Of a DNA stretch of 64,000 nucleotides, positions 1-7,310 are shown piece by piece. The DNA comes from Desulfacinum sp. (lineage in GTDB: Bacteria; Desulfobacterota; Syntrophobacteria; Syntrophobacterales; DSM-9756). The number at the start of each line of letters is the position of its first letter. Position 1 is the first letter of the stretch. Under the pieces are notes generated by a model. It was not told the origin of the DNA. It worked only from the letters and a program-made list of their open reading frames with translations, and did no database searches. Position numbers and translations under genes: made by a program. Location of the stretch: positions 1 to 64,000 of the forward strand of contig JACIYN010000029.1 in assembly GCA_014359885.1 (NCBI GenBank), read 5' to 3'.

Positions 1-271
1 CGCCCGTGTGGGGTAGTGCAGCGGTCATCTCCGCAATGCTGAAACAAAGCCCCAAGTACATGAGGGTAATGATCACATTGGCCAGTAAAAGCCCTCCAAA
101 TCCCCCCGCCGCCAATCCGAAGTTCCATCCGAAGAAATCTCCCGAAATAACCGCCCCCACGCCCAGGGCCCACAGATGCCAGACGCGGGCATACCTCTTC
201 AGCCCGCGCCTTTCGAAATAGGAAGGGTCCACGCATGAATACTCCACACCGCCGATCTTCTTCTTTTCCAT
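1..271 (-). CDS. APC-family permease, ethanolamine-permease type (N-terminal part, runs off window)
   Basis: This is the first 90 residues of an inner-membrane amino acid/polyamine/organocation transporter; the rest lies left of base 1. Reading from ATG at 271 it begins MEKKKIGGVEYSCVDPSYF and then RYARVWHLWALGVGAVISG, DFFGWNFGLAAGGFGGLL and MTAALPHTG. The run GDFFGWNFGLAAGGFGG and the later ALPHTG are what I know from the ethanolamine permease (Eat) family within APC. At least two hydrophobic segments are visible. A GGAGG lies 9 nt upstream of ATG 271; a second ATG at 277 is only 3 nt from it and is less likely. The substrate is a family-level inference and ethanolamine is not proven. Confidence 0.8.
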   Translation of the reverse strand, partial: MEKKKIGGVEYSCVDPSYFERRGLKRYARVWHLWALGVGAVISGDFFGWNFGLAAGGFGGLLLANVIITLMYLGLCFSIAEMTAALPHTG

Positions 272-277
272 CCCCAT

Positions 278-698
278 CTTCCTCCGCAACTTGTCATCTC
301 AAACGAAATCCCACGTGCAACCGGTTGCGCCCCCTCTCCATGGCAATCCCCGTACCAGAAGACCAGCCTCCGTTTAACCTCCTGGAATATCAAGACATGT
401 TCCATGAAGACCCTCCTTGGCCGGGTCTGTTCGGCGGGTTCAAATTTGTCTTCATCGACCTTTGTGGGCACAATTTTGTGCCGACAAAGGGCGAAAGAGC
501 CTCTCCTGTCCCGGCTTGGATGGCGGTCCGAGGGGACGAGGTGCAGGTGGTGCGAAGATTGATAATTGTGGTAGAAGCCTCTATCAGGGCAGGGGGATGA
601 AAGGAGCGCCGAAGGGTTTGAAGAGGCCTTCAGCGCTTCGTTTCCGACCGATGCAACCATGAAAGCTTGCCACGAGAGAAAGGACGGCTTCTTCCATC
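278..698. other. Intergenic region upstream of the permease; no gene seen
   Basis: About 420 bases with no convincing gene; open frames on both strands here have no family-like composition. It holds a palindrome with 7-bp arms, GGCACAA-tt-TTGTGCC (467-482), which could be an operator for the minus-strand permease, and a GCAACCGGTTGC palindrome near 318. I see no clean -24/-12 or -35/-10 promoter. Confidence 0.4.
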
Positions 699-1580
699 AT
701 GGAGACATCTTGTTCGCCAAGGCTTTCGTTCCGCTGGGATCCCAGCCAGGCACTCTACCCCGCCGCCGGGTTTCTGCTCGGAACGGCCGCCGGAGGAGGC
801 GCCTGGACAACGCAGGCCCATGGTCTTGCCGTCGCCCTCTGGTTCGTCTCCCTTCCCTGGCTCCTTTTCGTCCTATGGATTCTCCATGCGCCTTATGCGG
901 TGATTTCAGGCGGTTGGCTGGCTTTCAGCCCCCTTCCCCTGTTCGTCAGAACCTTCCGAAGCCGGGACGTTTGTGCCGTTCATGCGGCCGGCCCCTGTCA
1001 CCTGATTCTGGAACTGCGGTCCGGAGGACGTTACACGATCCCCCTCATGCCCCTGCCGGGCGAACAGCGACTGCTGCTGTCGGCGGTTCTGAAAAGGTGG
1101 GCTGGCGGCACCTTTCCCGCTACGGGGGACACCGAGTCGGGCAATGGCCTGCCTGCCGCTTTGGACCGGGTGGAAGAGCTCCTTCGGCGGGGCAAAGACG
1201 AGGAGGCGGGAAAGTTGCTGGAAGAGGTGGTTCGAAAGCACCAAGCGGTCGAGCCCCGGCTTTTTCTGCTCCGGGGCTTTCTTGATTCACGGCGAGGCGC
1301 CTTCGTCCAGGCGGTTCAAGCCTATGAAGCCGCCCTGGAAATCGACCCGAACCTTCACGAGGCCTACTACTACAAGGCTCTGGCCCTGGACCGCGCCGGA
1401 AGGTCAAAGGAAGCACTGGCCGCCTACCGGGCGTTTGCGGCCGTTGCGGACGAGGCCGCGGATCGAAAGCTTCTGGACGTGATCGCGGAGCGCACCCGCC
1501 AACTGGAAGACGGCGTTTTCTTACCCCCCACACCCTTGCCGCCGAAGGCGGGGGGCGACAAGGGGCAAGGGAGCGGGTAG
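699..1580 (+). CDS. TPR-containing membrane-anchored protein
   Basis: A 293-residue protein of unknown specific role. A hydrophobic segment at about residues 42-68 (ALWFVSLPWLLFVLWIL) should anchor it in the membrane. The C-terminal half (about 145-270) contains helical repeats of TPR type, for example ALEIDPNLHEAYYYKALAL followed by DRAGRSKEALAAYRAF. The tail is proline/glycine-rich. The start is uncertain because no good Shine-Dalgarno precedes ATG 699. It converges with a second small TPR protein on the other strand, so the two could be functionally linked, but that is speculation. Confidence 0.6.
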   Translation: METSCSPRLSFRWDPSQALYPAAGFLLGTAAGGGAWTTQAHGLAVALWFVSLPWLLFVLWILHAPYAVISGGWLAFSPLPLFVRTFRSRDVCAVHAAGPCHLILELRSGGRYTIPLMPLPGEQRLLLSAVLKRWAGGTFPATGDTESGNGLPAALDRVEELLRRGKDEEAGKLLEEVVRKHQAVEPRLFLLRGFLDSRRGAFVQAVQAYEAALEIDPNLHEAYYYKALALDRAGRSKEALAAYRAFAAVADEAADRKLLDVIAERTRQLEDGVFLPPTPLPPKAGGDKGQGSG

Positions 1581-1611
1581 ACAACGGCCCATTGTCCCCC
1601 GACAGATCTTC

Positions 1612-1899
1612 TCACGCAGGGCCGGTGCCGGCTTGGCGCGCCAGGTCCCGGATGCGGGTTCGGTGGGCCTCCAGAGCGGCGTTGCCCGGATAGATCTTGA
1701 GGGCCCTGTCCAGTGTTTGAACGGCCCGGGCCCAGTCTTTTCGCACCTCGTAGAGGCGCGCCAGCACGAGCCAGGCCCCCGGATCCAGGCCCTTCTTGCG
1801 GAGCCTGCGGTTGATGAGAAAAATGGCCAGCCGGCTGCCGTATTCGTAGTAGAGCTGCTTGGGATAATCCAAAAGACCCATGGATAGAGGTCCCTCCAT
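1612..1899 (-). CDS. Small TPR-like protein
   Basis: A 95-residue protein with one clear TPR-like pair (WLVLARLYEVRKDWARAV, then LDRALKIYPGNAALEAH). Its ATG at 1899 overlaps the TGA stop of holC (TGATG), which points to translational coupling. An alternative start at 1881 (MGLLDYPKQL) has GGAGGG about 10 nt upstream. No signal peptide is visible; the N-terminal portion is basic (RRLRKKG). The specific role is unknown. Confidence 0.6.
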   Translation of the reverse strand: MEGPLSMGLLDYPKQLYYEYGSRLAIFLINRRLRKKGLDPGAWLVLARLYEVRKDWARAVQTLDRALKIYPGNAALEAHRTRIRDLARQAGTGPA

Positions 1900-2357
1900 C
1901 ACTTTTTGAGGTTTCCGCCTCGGCGGGAAGCGGCCGCGTGCTTCAGCTCCCAGCCCCGGGCCTTGGCTTCCATCCAGAGACGCCGGCTCTCCTGCTTCCT
2001 TTCCTCATCGTCCAAGGGCACAAAGTGCATGATGCTGGGATAGCGCCCCAGAGCGTCCAGATCCGGAAAGGCGTCACAAAGGACCACGTCCGCCGGAAGG
2101 GAAAGCCTCGGGTCCACTGCGATGAGCACCGGCTCGGGAAAGGACGCGTTCGGTTCCGCCTCCACCACGATGCGATGGGGCACGAAACTGGGCTGGGAAA
2201 AGCTCCACAGGAGCTGATCCAGGTGCTGGGCCCCCAGGGTGGAATCGGTAAGAACCAGCACCTTTTTTCCCTGTTCGGCAAAATACTCCGCCCAGCGGCA
2301 CAGGTCCTTGCGCTGTTCCCGCGCCGTGGTTTCCACAAAGATCATTTCCTGCGCCAT
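1899..2357 (-). CDS. holC: DNA polymerase III chi subunit-like protein
   Basis: This 152-residue protein resembles HolC, the chi accessory subunit that links the clamp loader to single-strand-binding protein. It starts MAQEMIFVETTAREQRKDLC and continues with the family-typical pattern LCRWAEYFAEQGKKVLVLT and LDQLLWSFSQPSFVPH. Length fits the family (about 150). ATG 2357 has GAGGAA 3 nt upstream; longer readings add a low-complexity N-terminus with no support. It couples to the downstream TPR gene by a TGATG overlap. dnaE, the catalytic subunit, lies 1.2 kb away on the same strand. Confidence 0.75.
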   Translation of the reverse strand: MAQEMIFVETTAREQRKDLCRWAEYFAEQGKKVLVLTDSTLGAQHLDQLLWSFSQPSFVPHRIVVEAEPNASFPEPVLIAVDPRLSLPADVVLCDAFPDLDALGRYPSIMHFVPLDDEERKQESRRLWMEAKARGWELKHAAASRRGGNLKK

Positions 2358-2515
2358 GGATTCCTCGTCAAAACGATTGATCGTACCCTTTTCTTGCTCC
2401 ACCCCCATGGAGGAAAAGCCCGCACCGGGAAGGTGTCTTCCTGGGAGAGAGTCGCGAAGCGGCTGGAGCCGCTCCCACACAGAGGGCCCTTCGAGCTTCC
2501 GCAATGGCCCCATCT

Positions 2516-2543
2516 GTAGGGGCGAAAGATGTTTCGCCCCTAC
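2516..2543. repeat. Palindromic repeat, GTAGGGGCG family
   Basis: Perfect 12-bp inverted repeat GTAGGGGCGAAA with a 4-nt loop (gatg). The same family recurs in many intergenic gaps of this window. Confidence 0.8.
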
Positions 2544-2592
2544 ACGGGACGGGCAGGCGCCGTGCCGAGACGGCCGCGGCGGTCTCCCGCCT

Positions 2593-2934
2593 TCAGCAGG
2601 TCAGGTGAAAGGCCGCGGCGGCGTCTTCGCCCGAGGCCACCAGTTCGTTGAAGGTGCGCACGGCCGATTCCGTGGGCTCGTCCACCAGTCGGATACCCAT
2701 CTCGGAACAGACCCGCCGCACATCGCTTCCGGGCTTCATGAACCCGGGCTTTCCGCGGCCGATGACCAGAACCTTGGGGCGGGCTTCCAGGATATCCCGG
2801 ATGTCGTCCACACACACCTTGTGCCCTTCCCGGCGCCACCAGTGGGCCACCACCTGCCCTCTCACGATCTTGAGATCCGCCTGATAGGTGGTTCCCCCGA
2901 TATCCATGGCTCCGAAGCGATACCCGTCGATCAT
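2593..2934 (-). CDS. AAMDC/Mth938-like domain protein
   Basis: A 113-residue protein beginning MIDGYRFGAMDIGGTTYQAD. The pattern MIDxYRFG, a central KVLVIGRGKPGF and LVDEPTESAVRTFNEL are typical of the small Mth938/AAMDC (DUF498) fold, whose biochemical role is not settled. ATG 2934 has GGAGGTG 6 nt upstream, so the upstream in-frame extension to 3006 is rejected. It is followed after 236 nt, with a palindromic repeat in between, by holC on the same strand. Confidence 0.75.
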   Translation of the reverse strand: MIDGYRFGAMDIGGTTYQADLKIVRGQVVAHWWRREGHKVCVDDIRDILEARPKVLVIGRGKPGFMKPGSDVRRVCSEMGIRLVDEPTESAVRTFNELVASGEDAAAAFHLTC

Positions 2935-3002
2935 GGCATCCACCTCCCCGAAACGGCTCGCCCTTCCAAGTCCGAAGACTTGGCCGAGAATTCCCCACTT
3001 CG

Positions 3003-3546
3003 TCACGCCCGCGCTAGGTGGGATCCCATAATCTGGATCCCTGCTCCCCGTTCAAGCCGGGGACAAGCTTCACGGGGATGACGGGTCGATACCGAACGAG
3101 ACCCCCTTCGCCCTTGTGCGGAAAATGGGCCATCCGTACCCAAGAAAGCGGCAGACACTACCCGATGGTCCATTGGACGTCCGGAGATTCCTCCGCAGCC
3201 CTAAAGGGCTGCGCTACGAGAAAAGCAGGCATCCCTAACAGTCATGGCTCCCCTCGCGCCACCCTGCATGGATGAAAGAGCGCGCCGGAGCAAGGGCCTT
3301 TGTCGGAACGCCGCAATATGCCCTTCTCTATGAGTCACTGCGCGCCCATTGCATGGCCGGGCACCCTCATTGCGGCCTTCGCAGTTCCTACAACTAAAAA
3401 CATTTGCGTCTATTCGCGTTCATTCGCGGTTCTCTTTCACATTAACGTTTTCAACAGGCTCCCGGGCGCGGTTCGCGCCCTCTTTTGCCTTTGCCCTTTT
3501 ACCTTTCGCCTTTGACCTTTCCCCTTGTCCCTCTCTCCTCCCCCTC
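3003..3546. repeat. Intergenic repeat cluster downstream of dnaE
   Basis: No gene is seen. At about 3030-3090 lies an inverted partial copy of the core B repeat (CGTCATCCCCGCGAAGCTTG family). At 3120-3235 there is a partial core A repeat with the CCGCAGCCCTAAAGGGCTGCG hairpin near 3195. At 3401-3440 there is a TTCGCGTTC/TTCGCGGTT repeat also found at 10863-10896 and, inverted, at 60341-60367. At 3482-3543 there is a pyrimidine-rich run of short CCTTTnC units. Confidence 0.7.
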
Positions 3547-6500
3547 CTACGCCCGACACACCTTCATGGCCAGATCCACGCAATCCTCCCCGAAATGCTG
3601 CGCCATGTCCTCCAGAAAGGACGTGGTCGGACTCACCTGGAGTTTCGGATTGAGGGCGATGACCGCTTCGGCCTGCCCTTCCACGTCGATGTGGAGCACG
3701 GCGTCGCACTGGCCCGGATGGGTCACCAGCAGATGGCGGAGACGCTCCAGGGCGTCCCGGTCCAGCCGGTCCGCGCTCAGGTGGATGTGCACGGCCTCCA
3801 CCGTCTGGGTCTGGGCATCGTCCAGGGAAAGGATGTGGTCGGCCAGGACCTTGGACCCCTTTTCGTCGTGCTGAATGGTTCCCAGGACCACCAGCGGGTC
3901 GTCGCCCTGGAGCAGTTCCCGGGCGCGCCCGTAGACCTCCGGGAAGGCCACCACTTCCAGGGTGCCTTCCTTGTCTTCCAGGCTCAGGAAGGCCATTCGC
4001 TCGCCCTTCTTGGTGGTGAGTTCCTTGGTCACGGAAATCAACCCGCACAGGATGGCCTTGGTCCCGTCCTTTCTTTCCCGCACTTTTTGGGTGTCCGCCG
4101 TGCAGAGCTTGGCGATCTGATCGCGGTAGTGATCCAGGGGATGCCCGGAGATGTAGAAACCCAGGGCCTCCTTCTCGAACTGCAGGGCGGTCCGGGTGTC
4201 CCAGGACGGAACGTCGGGCAGCTTGGGTTCGGTCCGCTTTCCCTTGGATTTGGCCCGAAGCAGGTCGAACATGTTGATCTGGCCGCTCTGGCGGTCCCGC
4301 TGGCGCGCCTGGGCCTTTTCCAGGGCCTCGTCCAGAGCGGCCAAGGTTCGGGCCCGATCCGGATGGATGGAATCGAAGGCACCGCATTTGATGAGCTGTT
4401 CCAGGACGCGCCGGTTCACCCGGGAGGTGTCCACGCGGTCGCAGAAGTCATGGATGGAGCGGAACGGACCGTCCTTGGTCCGCACGGCCAGAATCCCCTC
4501 GATGGCGGCTTCTCCCACGTTTTTCACCGCGCCCAGTCCGAAGCGGATCTTTCCTTCCACCACGGTGAAGTCCCGCTCGCTCACGTTCACGTCCGGAGGC
4601 AGCACGGCGATGCCCTTTTCGCGGCATTCGTTGATGAGCTTCACCACCTGGTCGGTGCTGCTCAGGAAGCTGTTGAGCAGGGCCGCCATGAATTCCACCG
4701 GATAGTGGGCCTTGAGATAGGCGGTCTGATAGGCGATGAGGGCGTAGGCGGCGCTGTGGGACTTGTTGAAGCCGTACCCGGCGAACTTTTCCATGAGATC
4801 GAAGATGTGGTTGGCCTTGGCCAGGTCGATCCCGTTTTCCTTGGCTCCGGCCAGAAACCGTTCCCGCTGGGCCGCCATGACCTCCGGGATCTTCTTGCCC
4901 ATGGCCCGGCGCAGGATGTCCGCCTCTCCCAGGCTGTAGTTGGCCAGCACGCTGGCGATCTTCATCACCTGTTCCTGGTAGAGGATCACGCCGTAGGTGG
5001 GTTCCAGGATCGGCCGGAGCTGTTCCAGTTCGTAGGTGATGGGGATGCGGCCGTGCTTGCCGTCGATGTAGTTGTCCACCATGCCGCTTTCGATGGGCCC
5101 CGGCCGGTAGAGGGCCACCAGGGCCACGATGTCGGCGAAGTTTTCCGGGCGGAGCCGCACCAGGATGTCGCGCATGCCCGAGCTTTCCAGCTGGAAGACC
5201 CCCGTGGTGTCCGCGCGGCAGAGCAGTTCGTAGGTCTTGGGATCGTCCAGGGGCAGGCGCTGCATGTCCAGTTCCACGCCGTGGTTCTTTCGGATGAGAT
5301 CCACGGCGTTGTGGATCACCGTGAGGTTTCGAAGGCCCAGGAAGTCGAACTTGATGAGGCCCGCCTTTTCCACGTACTTCATGGAAAATTGGGTGACCAC
5401 CTCCCCTTCCTGGTCCCGGTAGAGGGGCATGTATTCCACGATGGGCTTGTCGCCGATCACCACCCCCGCCGCATGGGTGGACGCATGCCGGGTGAGGCCC
5501 TCCAGGGCGAAGGCGATCTCGAAGAGCTCCTTCATCTGGGGATCGTCCCGCTGAAGCTCCGCCAGGCGCGGTTCCAGCTCGAAGGCCTTCTTCAGGGTCA
5601 TTCCGGGAGAGGCGGGGATGAGCTTGGCGATCTTGTCCACCTCGTTGTAGGGAAGAGCCAGGGCGCGGCCCACGTCCCGAATGACGGCCTTGGCCTGCAT
5701 GGTCCCGAAGGTGGTGATGTGAGCCACCTGCTCCTTGCCGTACTTTTCCGCCACGTAGCGGAAGACCTCGTCGCGGCCCAGGACGCAGAAGTCCACGTCG
5801 ATATCCGGCATGCTGATGCGCTCCTTGTTGAGGAAGCGCTCGAAGATGAGGCCGTGCTCGATGGGATCCAGGTCCGTGATCCCCATGACGTAGGCCACCA
5901 GGCTGCCGGCGGCGGACCCGCGCCCCGGCCCCACGGGAATGCCCTTGTTCTTGGCGTAGCCGATGAAATCCGCCACGATAAGAAAATAGGCGGCGAAGCC
6001 CATCTCCTTGATCACGTCCATCTCGTAGCGAAGCCGTTTTTCGTATTCCTCCCGGTCCGTGTCGGAAAAGTCGGGACGTCGATACCGGATTTCCTCCAAG
6101 CGCCGTCGGAACCCTTCCGCCACCGTCCGCTCGAACCGGTCCTCGATGGACTCGCCGTTCTGCAGGGGAAAGACGGGAAAGTGGTACTCGCCCAGGGGGA
6201 TCTCCAGGGAGCACATGTCGGCGATGCGCCCGGTGTTTTCCAGAGCCTCGGGCACATGGGCGAATTCCCGGGCCATCTCGTCGGGAGACTTGAAATAGAG
6301 CTGGTCCGTGCTGAACTTCATGCGTTTGTCATCCAGCACGTTCTTGCCCGTCTGGATGCAGAGCAGGATTTCGTGCGCCCGCGCGTCGCTCTTTCTCAGG
6401 TAGTGGCAGTCGTTGGTGGCCACCAGGGGGATGTTCAGTTCTCTACCCAAGGCGATGAGTTTTTCGTTCACAATGGCCTGTTCGGGAATCCCGTTGGCCT

Positions 6501-7041
6501 GGATTTCCAGATAGTAATTCCCCGGCCCGAAGATCTCCTGGTACTCCAGGGCCGCCTTGGCCGCCGATTCGGGACGGTTGCGGCTCAGATGAAAGGCCAC
6601 TTCCCCCTTGAGGCAGGCGGAAAGGGCCACCAGCCCTTCGTTGTATCGGCGAAGCAGCTCCTTGTCGGCCCGGGGCTTGTAATAAAAGCCTTCCAGATGA
6701 GCCAGACTGACCAGCTTCATGAGATTCTTGTAACCGGTGAGATCCTTGGCCAGGAGCACCAGGTGGTAGTTGCGATCCTCATCCCCGGCGTTGCCCGTGG
6801 CCGGCTGGCGTTCGTGCCGACTCCGGGGGGCCAGGTAGATCTCGCAGCCGATGATCGGCTTGATCCCGGCCTTCTTGGCCTTTTCGTAGAATTCCAGGGC
6901 CCCGAACATGTTTCCGTGGTCGGTCACGGCCACGGCGGGCATTCCGAAGCCCTTGGCCGTCTCGATCAGATCCCCCAGGCGGATGGCCCCGTCCAGGAGG
7001 CTGTATTGGCTGTGCACGTGAAGATGGACAAACGGCGGCAT
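3547..7041 (-). CDS. dnaE: DNA polymerase III alpha subunit
   Basis: A 1164-residue replicative polymerase catalytic subunit, normal length for DnaE1. It opens with a PHP domain (HVHSQYSLLDGAIRLGDLI, then VTDHGNMFGALEFYEKAKKA). The palm motif PDIDVDF lies near residue 413, with GPGRGSAAGSLVAYVMGITD before it. The tail carries the helix-hairpin-helix and OB-fold region (residues about 950-1080). ATG 7041 has AAAGGA 7 nt upstream. The opposite strand is open for almost the whole length (3349-7056), a codon-bias artefact of GC-rich genes. No epsilon or clamp-loader gene is adjacent except holC. Confidence 0.97.
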   Translation of the reverse strand: MPPFVHLHVHSQYSLLDGAIRLGDLIETAKGFGMPAVAVTDHGNMFGALEFYEKAKKAGIKPIIGCEIYLAPRSRHERQPATGNAGDEDRNYHLVLLAKDLTGYKNLMKLVSLAHLEGFYYKPRADKELLRRYNEGLVALSACLKGEVAFHLSRNRPESAAKAALEYQEIFGPGNYYLEIQANGIPEQAIVNEKLIALGRELNIPLVATNDCHYLRKSDARAHEILLCIQTGKNVLDDKRMKFSTDQLYFKSPDEMAREFAHVPEALENTGRIADMCSLEIPLGEYHFPVFPLQNGESIEDRFERTVAEGFRRRLEEIRYRRPDFSDTDREEYEKRLRYEMDVIKEMGFAAYFLIVADFIGYAKNKGIPVGPGRGSAAGSLVAYVMGITDLDPIEHGLIFERFLNKERISMPDIDVDFCVLGRDEVFRYVAEKYGKEQVAHITTFGTMQAKAVIRDVGRALALPYNEVDKIAKLIPASPGMTLKKAFELEPRLAELQRDDPQMKELFEIAFALEGLTRHASTHAAGVVIGDKPIVEYMPLYRDQEGEVVTQFSMKYVEKAGLIKFDFLGLRNLTVIHNAVDLIRKNHGVELDMQRLPLDDPKTYELLCRADTTGVFQLESSGMRDILVRLRPENFADIVALVALYRPGPIESGMVDNYIDGKHGRIPITYELEQLRPILEPTYGVILYQEQVMKIASVLANYSLGEADILRRAMGKKIPEVMAAQRERFLAGAKENGIDLAKANHIFDLMEKFAGYGFNKSHSAAYALIAYQTAYLKAHYPVEFMAALLNSFLSSTDQVVKLINECREKGIAVLPPDVNVSERDFTVVEGKIRFGLGAVKNVGEAAIEGILAVRTKDGPFRSIHDFCDRVDTSRVNRRVLEQLIKCGAFDSIHPDRARTLAALDEALEKAQARQRDRQSGQINMFDLLRAKSKGKRTEPKLPDVPSWDTRTALQFEKEALGFYISGHPLDHYRDQIAKLCTADTQKVRERKDGTKAILCGLISVTKELTTKKGERMAFLSLEDKEGTLEVVAFPEVYGRARELLQGDDPLVVLGTIQHDEKGSKVLADHILSLDDAQTQTVEAVHIHLSADRLDRDALERLRHLLVTHPGQCDAVLHIDVEGQAEAVIALNPKLQVSPTTSFLEDMAQHFGEDCVDLAMKVCRA

Positions 7042-7046
7042 CGATC

Positions 7047-7310
7047 AATCCTTTGAAGGTGAAAGGTTAAAGGGCAAAGGTAAAAGGCCAAAGGCGAAAG
7101 GCACAAGGGTACAGGAGTACTGAAAACCCGGAACGTTTCCTTGCCGGGCCGGAAGGGCGTCGGATTCCTGTGCGACTCCACAGGCACCCGGAACCATGAA
7201 GGCCTGGACCGATCAAGCCCCATCCCAGCCCCCTTTTCCCCTTCCCCTTCCCCCTTCCCCTTTCACCTTTCCCCTTTTACCTTTTACCTTTCACCTTTTA
7301 CCTCTACCCC
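7047..7310. repeat. Purine run and complementary pyrimidine run flanking the dnaE upstream gap
   Basis: A run of degenerate AAAGGn units (about 7047-7107) lies just upstream of dnaE, and a matching run of CCTTTnC/TTCCCC units (about 7228-7310) lies at the 3' end of the U32 gene. The two are roughly complementary and could pair into an imperfect stem about 60 bp long. The intervening 120 bases show no gene. Confidence 0.65.

Noticed and set aside
318-330. GCAACCGGTTGC as a fourth enhancer site
   Set aside because: The half-sites are in the opposite order (GCAAC then GTTGC) with a 2-base spacer, unlike the GTTGC-N6-GCAAC sites at 50.6-50.8 kb.
199-660. A 153-residue minus-strand protein upstream of the permease
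   Set aside because: It overlaps the permease start in another frame, has no family-like pattern, and its composition looks random.
3349-7056. Long plus-strand open frame of 1235 codons opposite dnaE
   Set aside because: It is antisense to a clear DnaE with all motifs; long open antisense frames are normal for GC-rich genes, and its translation is low-complexity (Val/His/Gln/Gly) with no family pattern.
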